Below are positions 34,118 to 36,946 of a DNA stretch of 36,946 bases, one piece after another; within the stretch, counting starts at the first letter, position 1, and every line of letters begins with the position of its first letter. Location of the stretch: the NCBI GenBank assembly GCA_022822185.1, contig JAJECE010000094.1:1-36946 (forward strand). Reading direction: 5' to 3'. Made by a program: the position numbers and the translations under genes. This DNA is from Rhodothermales bacterium. GTDB taxonomy: Bacteria; Bacteroidota; Rhodothermia; Rhodothermales; Bin80. Under the pieces are notes generated by a model. It saw only the letters and a list, made by a program, of their open reading frames with translations, did no database searches and had not been told where the DNA came from.

Positions 34118-35122
34118 ATGCCTGTAGCACAAGATATTTGGAACCGCCGATTGGAGCAGATCGGATTCATTGATGATCCTGTGGATCTGACACTGGATCT
34201 CTACGAGGAGATTGAGATCCTCAAGAAGAAGAAAAATGCGATTCTGCTTGCGCACTATTATCAGGAGCCTGCGATCCAGGATGTGGCCGACTTTATTGGA
34301 GACTCATTAGGCCTTTCCCGGCAGGCGGCGGCAACATCGGCGGATATTATTGTATTTGCCGGGGTTCATTTTATGGCTGAAACCGCCAAGATTCTGAGTC
34401 CGGAAAAGAAGGTCCTGCTTCCCGACTTAAATGCAGGCTGTTCTCTGGCAGATACCTGTCCGGCGGATGAATTTCAGATTTTTTGTGATCGGCATCCCGA
34501 TCATTTGGTGATGTCCTACATCAACTGCTCTGCTGCGGTAAAGGCAAGGAGTGATATCATCTGCACTTCAACCAATGCGGAGCACTTACTGCGGATGATC
34601 CCGGAATCACAACCGGTGATCTTTGCGCCTGACCGGAATTTGGGCCGATGGCTTGAACGCAAGACCGGCCGCAAATTAAAGATATGGGATGGGGTATGTA
34701 TTGTTCACGAGACGTTCAGCGAACGGAAGTTGCTTGCATTGAAAGTTGAATTTCCTGCGGCCAGGGTATTGGCCCATCCAGAGTGTGAGGAAGCGGTCCT
34801 CCGGCACGCCGATTTTGTCGGTTCAACCAGTGCAATCCGCCGGTTTGCCCGTGAAGATACGGGAGACTCTTTTATTATTGCAACGGAAGAGGGGATTCTG
34901 CATCAAATGCGTAAAGACTCCCCCGGTAAGCATTTTATTCCTGCCCCTCCTGAAAGCGGGTGTAACTGCAGTCAGTGTCCCCATATGCGGCTCAACACCC
35001 TTGAGAAACTGTACACCTGCATGCATCACGAGTTGCCGGAAATTCGCATGGAGGAATCTATTCGTAAGCGTGCACTCAAGCCCATTGAGCGTATGATTGA
35101 AATGAGCGAAGGTGTGTCATGA
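34118..35122 (+). CDS. nadA: Quinolinate synthase
   Basis: NadA condenses iminoaspartate with dihydroxyacetone phosphate to quinolinate in de novo NAD synthesis. The 334-residue protein has [26 protein letters not shown] near the N-terminus and [12 protein letters not shown] in the middle. The three expected Fe4S4 ligands are Cys108 ([11 protein letters not shown]), Cys223 (HPECEEAV) and Cys287 (CNCSQCPHM). The PDRNLGRW and VHETFS segments also fit. nadB and nadC are not in the window. The gene follows the decayed lolD copy. Confidence 0.96.
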   Translation: MPVAQDIWNRRLEQIGFIDDPVDLTLDLYEEIEILKKKKNAILLAHYYQEPAIQDVADFIGDSLGLSRQAAATSADIIVFAGVHFMAETAKILSPEKKVLLPDLNAGCSLADTCPADEFQIFCDRHPDHLVMSYINCSAAVKARSDIICTSTNAEHLLRMIPESQPVIFAPDRNLGRWLERKTGRKLKIWDGVCIVHETFSERKLLALKVEFPAARVLAHPECEEAVLRHADFVGSTSAIRRFAREDTGDSFIIATEEGILHQMRKDSPGKHFIPAPPESGCNCSQCPHMRLNTLEKLYTCMHHELPEIRMEESIRKRALKPIERMIEMSEGVS

Positions 35123-35345
35123 TCCGAACCGAATCAGATTGTGCTACAATTGATCGGCTCCCGTGTTAGATAGTAATCAACCAGAGTCAAGGGAAATGAG
35201 GCGATGAATCCATCAGATTGAATGAGCCTCAGATTTCGCATTTTGGGGGATTTCGAATATTCCGGTTTCAAATGAATTCTCGGATTTTAACTTTATGTCG
35301 TTTTGATGTGTGCACAATCCCAATGGGCTCCATATTTCTGATTCA

Positions 35346-36946
35346 ATGACCTCGGCGAATCACAAAAAGTTGTGGAGACAGATCATCTCAGGTGAGGACT
35401 CGGAACTTGAGCTGAAATCTGTCAGATTCCGTGGGGATAAGGTTTCTGCACCTCGGCGGGATTCGCTCGCAGATGAGATTGCAGCATTTGCCAATGCAAG
35501 CGGTGGACGGTTAATTTTAGGTGTGACCGATGATCGGCAACCACAGTCCCTTATACCATCAAAACTTGATGTCCTAGTCAGGTATGTGCGTGAAATCTGT
35601 ACGGAAAGTATCAAGCCGGTACTCAACGTCAAAGTTCTGCGAATTCCCATAGAATCCAGTGAAGGGGATGTGCTTTTAGTTGAAATTCCTGAGGGTGCAA
35701 CCGTACATCGTTCTCCCGGGGGATATTTTGATCGCTTACTGGATAGTAAACGTGCTATGGAAATAGATGATGTAAACCGATTATCTCGGATACGTGGGCA
35801 ATCTGATACGAATTCATTTGACTCGCAAATCGTAAGAAATGCCGGGATTAATACTCTTCAACGGGATTTATGGCGCAGATATGTAGTGTCACGAGAACTT
35901 GACCCTGATGATTTGGAACTTAGAAAATTGAGATTTGTGAAGCGTGACCCTGACGGTCATTTGCGGGCGACGGTAGCGGGTTTATTACTGGCGACAAACG
36001 ACCCACGCGAATGGTTTCCGAATGCATGGATACAAGCAGTATGTTATAGCGGGGATCAACTTAATGCGGATCACCAAATTGACGCTCGCAATATCACAGG
36101 CCCCCTGGATGATCAGATACGAAAGGCCGTACGCTTTGTAAAATCCAATTTGCGCGTAGCAGCATATAAAGATCCTGCACGGGCGGATGTGCCCCAATTT
36201 AGCATGCGGGCAGTTTTTGAGGCTGTTGTTAATGCAGTCGTACACCGGGACTATGCGGTGCGTGGATCTCGGATTCGCCTATTCATGTTTAGAAATAAAC
36301 TGGAACTATACTCTCCCGGCGGTCTATGCAATTCCATGACGGTAGACGATTTGCGAACAAGTCAGTTTACATGCAACGAACTGCTGGCCTCAAGATTACA
36401 TCAATGTCGTGTCGGTGATCTTCAGGATGTTGGCGGGCGCAGGTACTTTGTTGAAGCAAGAGGTGAGGGGGTACGTCTCATTCAAGACAGAACATTTGCT
36501 TTATCGGGACAGCGAGCAAATTTTGAGCTAATTGGTCAGCGCGAACTACGGGTTCGTTTACCTGCAGCACAGCCCCCCGTAGCCGGCGGAATCGTGGCCC
36601 GCATCTCAGTTAAATACGAGGATACCCAAGCGCCGCATCCAAATGTGCATGTGCTGATTCTCTATCCAGACAAAACATACATTGAAGCGCATACGAATGC
36701 GTACGGCCATGCTGATTTTGTCCTCTATTCCAGGCTCCCAATGACCGTGATGTGTGCGGCCGAGGGTTTCAAGGCACATGTGGAAAGAAATTATATGCCG
36801 GATGCTCCTCTTGAGGTTACCCTGCCGCCCGTTCAGGAAGGTGGTTCCCAAATCATACCGAACCGTTCAGGAAGGTGGTTCCCAAATCATACCGAACCGT
36901 TCAGGAAGGTGGTTCCCAAATCATACCGAACCGTTCAGGAAGGTGG
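35346..36946 (+). CDS. AlbA_2 / HATPase_c_4 protein with beta-sandwich C-terminus (partial)
   Basis: The frame is open from ATG 35346 to the window end with no stop (533 codons). The AlbA_2 domain is at residues about 12-130 (EDSELELKSVRF, DEIAAFANASGGRLILGVTDD, SPGGYFDRL). The HATPase_c_4 domain follows with EAVVNAVVHRDYAVRGSRIRLF, LYSPGGL and EARGEGVRLI. After about residue 400 comes a region (VARISVKYEDTQAPHPNVHV, then THTNAYGHADFVLY) that looks like a carboxypeptidase-regulatory/Ig-type beta-sandwich. The end is the 34-base tandem repeat. It is a divergent paralog of the broken gene at 11991-13246. Biochemical function in this family is mostly unknown. Confidence 0.8.
   Translation, partial: MTSANHKKLWRQIISGEDSELELKSVRFRGDKVSAPRRDSLADEIAAFANASGGRLILGVTDDRQPQSLIPSKLDVLVRYVREICTESIKPVLNVKVLRIPIESSEGDVLLVEIPEGATVHRSPGGYFDRLLDSKRAMEIDDVNRLSRIRGQSDTNSFDSQIVRNAGINTLQRDLWRRYVVSRELDPDDLELRKLRFVKRDPDGHLRATVAGLLLATNDPREWFPNAWIQAVCYSGDQLNADHQIDARNITGPLDDQIRKAVRFVKSNLRVAAYKDPARADVPQFSMRAVFEAVVNAVVHRDYAVRGSRIRLFMFRNKLELYSPGGLCNSMTVDDLRTSQFTCNELLASRLHQCRVGDLQDVGGRRYFVEARGEGVRLIQDRTFALSGQRANFELIGQRELRVRLPAAQPPVAGGIVARISVKYEDTQAPHPNVHVLILYPDKTYIEAHTNAYGHADFVLYSRLPMTVMCAAEGFKAHVERNYMPDAPLEVTLPPVQEGGSQIIPNRSGRWFPNHTEPFRKVVPKSYRTVQEG
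36829..36946 (+). repeat. Perfect 34-base tandem repeat at the window end
   Basis: Three complete identical units start at 36829, 36863 and 36897, with 16 bases of a fourth at 36931-36946. The unit starts CCGTTCAGGAAGGTGG and ends CATACCGAA. Because 34 is not a multiple of three, each unit is read in a different frame and all three + frames are open. Three units therefore encode a 34-residue super-repeat (VQEGGSQIIPN, RSGRWFPNHTE, PFRKVVPKSYRT). Confidence 0.9.

Overview
The window looks like a chromosomal segment of a bacterium of the FCB group (Bacteroidota/Rhodothermota side). Three things point there. A large secreted protein ends in a type IX secretion (T9SS) C-terminal sorting domain with the NYPNPFNPTT motif. 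Most start codons lack a Shine-Dalgarno sequence. A Bacteroidota-type -7 box (TAnnTTTG) lies upstream of gap. I infer Rhodothermota or a close relative from these traits; no search was possible, so the exact lineage is open.

Positions 1-11762 hold the conserved translation/transcription cluster, all on the + strand: the 3' end of tuf, tRNA-Trp(CCA), secE, nusG, rplK, rplA, rplJ, rplL, rpoB and rpoC. RpoB carries an unusual run of six 11-residue repeats. Just after rpoC is a roughly 200-base element bounded by an 18-base inverted repeat whose arms contain DnaA-box-like sequences. It is followed by an AlbA_2/HATPase_c_4 gene broken by a frameshift.

Positions 13286-18847 are a mixed set: an NCS2 nucleobase permease with an extra C-terminal domain resembling an RsbW-type ATPase (-), a MOSC protein (+), an HNH nuclease (+), a small membrane protein (+), the periplasmic methionine sulfoxide reductase MsrP (-) and a SAM methyltransferase (+). 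Positions 19193-23093 hold a C11 homopolymer followed by a giant protein with eleven fibronectin III domains and a T9SS sorting domain. The signal peptide is readable only if the C tract changes length or there is another frame correction, so this is a candidate phase-variable surface protein. A Gfo/Idh/MocA oxidoreductase (-), a small coiled-coil membrane protein (-) and a gap-pgk glycolytic operon (-) follow.

Positions 28445-32454 are a tight four-gene operon: a membrane-anchored TPR protein, an NtrC-type sigma-54 activator, a predicted outer-membrane beta-barrel protein and a LolD-type ABC ATPase. Directly after lolD sits a solitary D12-class DNA adenine methyltransferase. It is bracketed by about 315-base direct repeats: one is the real 3' end of lolD, the other a decayed copy of it just before nadA. 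The window ends inside a second AlbA_2/HATPase_c_4 gene, which acquires a C-terminal beta-sandwich-like region and then a perfect 34-base tandem repeat running off the end.

The most interesting signals are the poly-C switch candidate at the FN3 adhesin, the lolD duplication around the methyltransferase, the permease/ATPase-like fusion, the RpoB 11-mer repeats, the post-rpoC inverted repeat and the terminal 34-base repeat.
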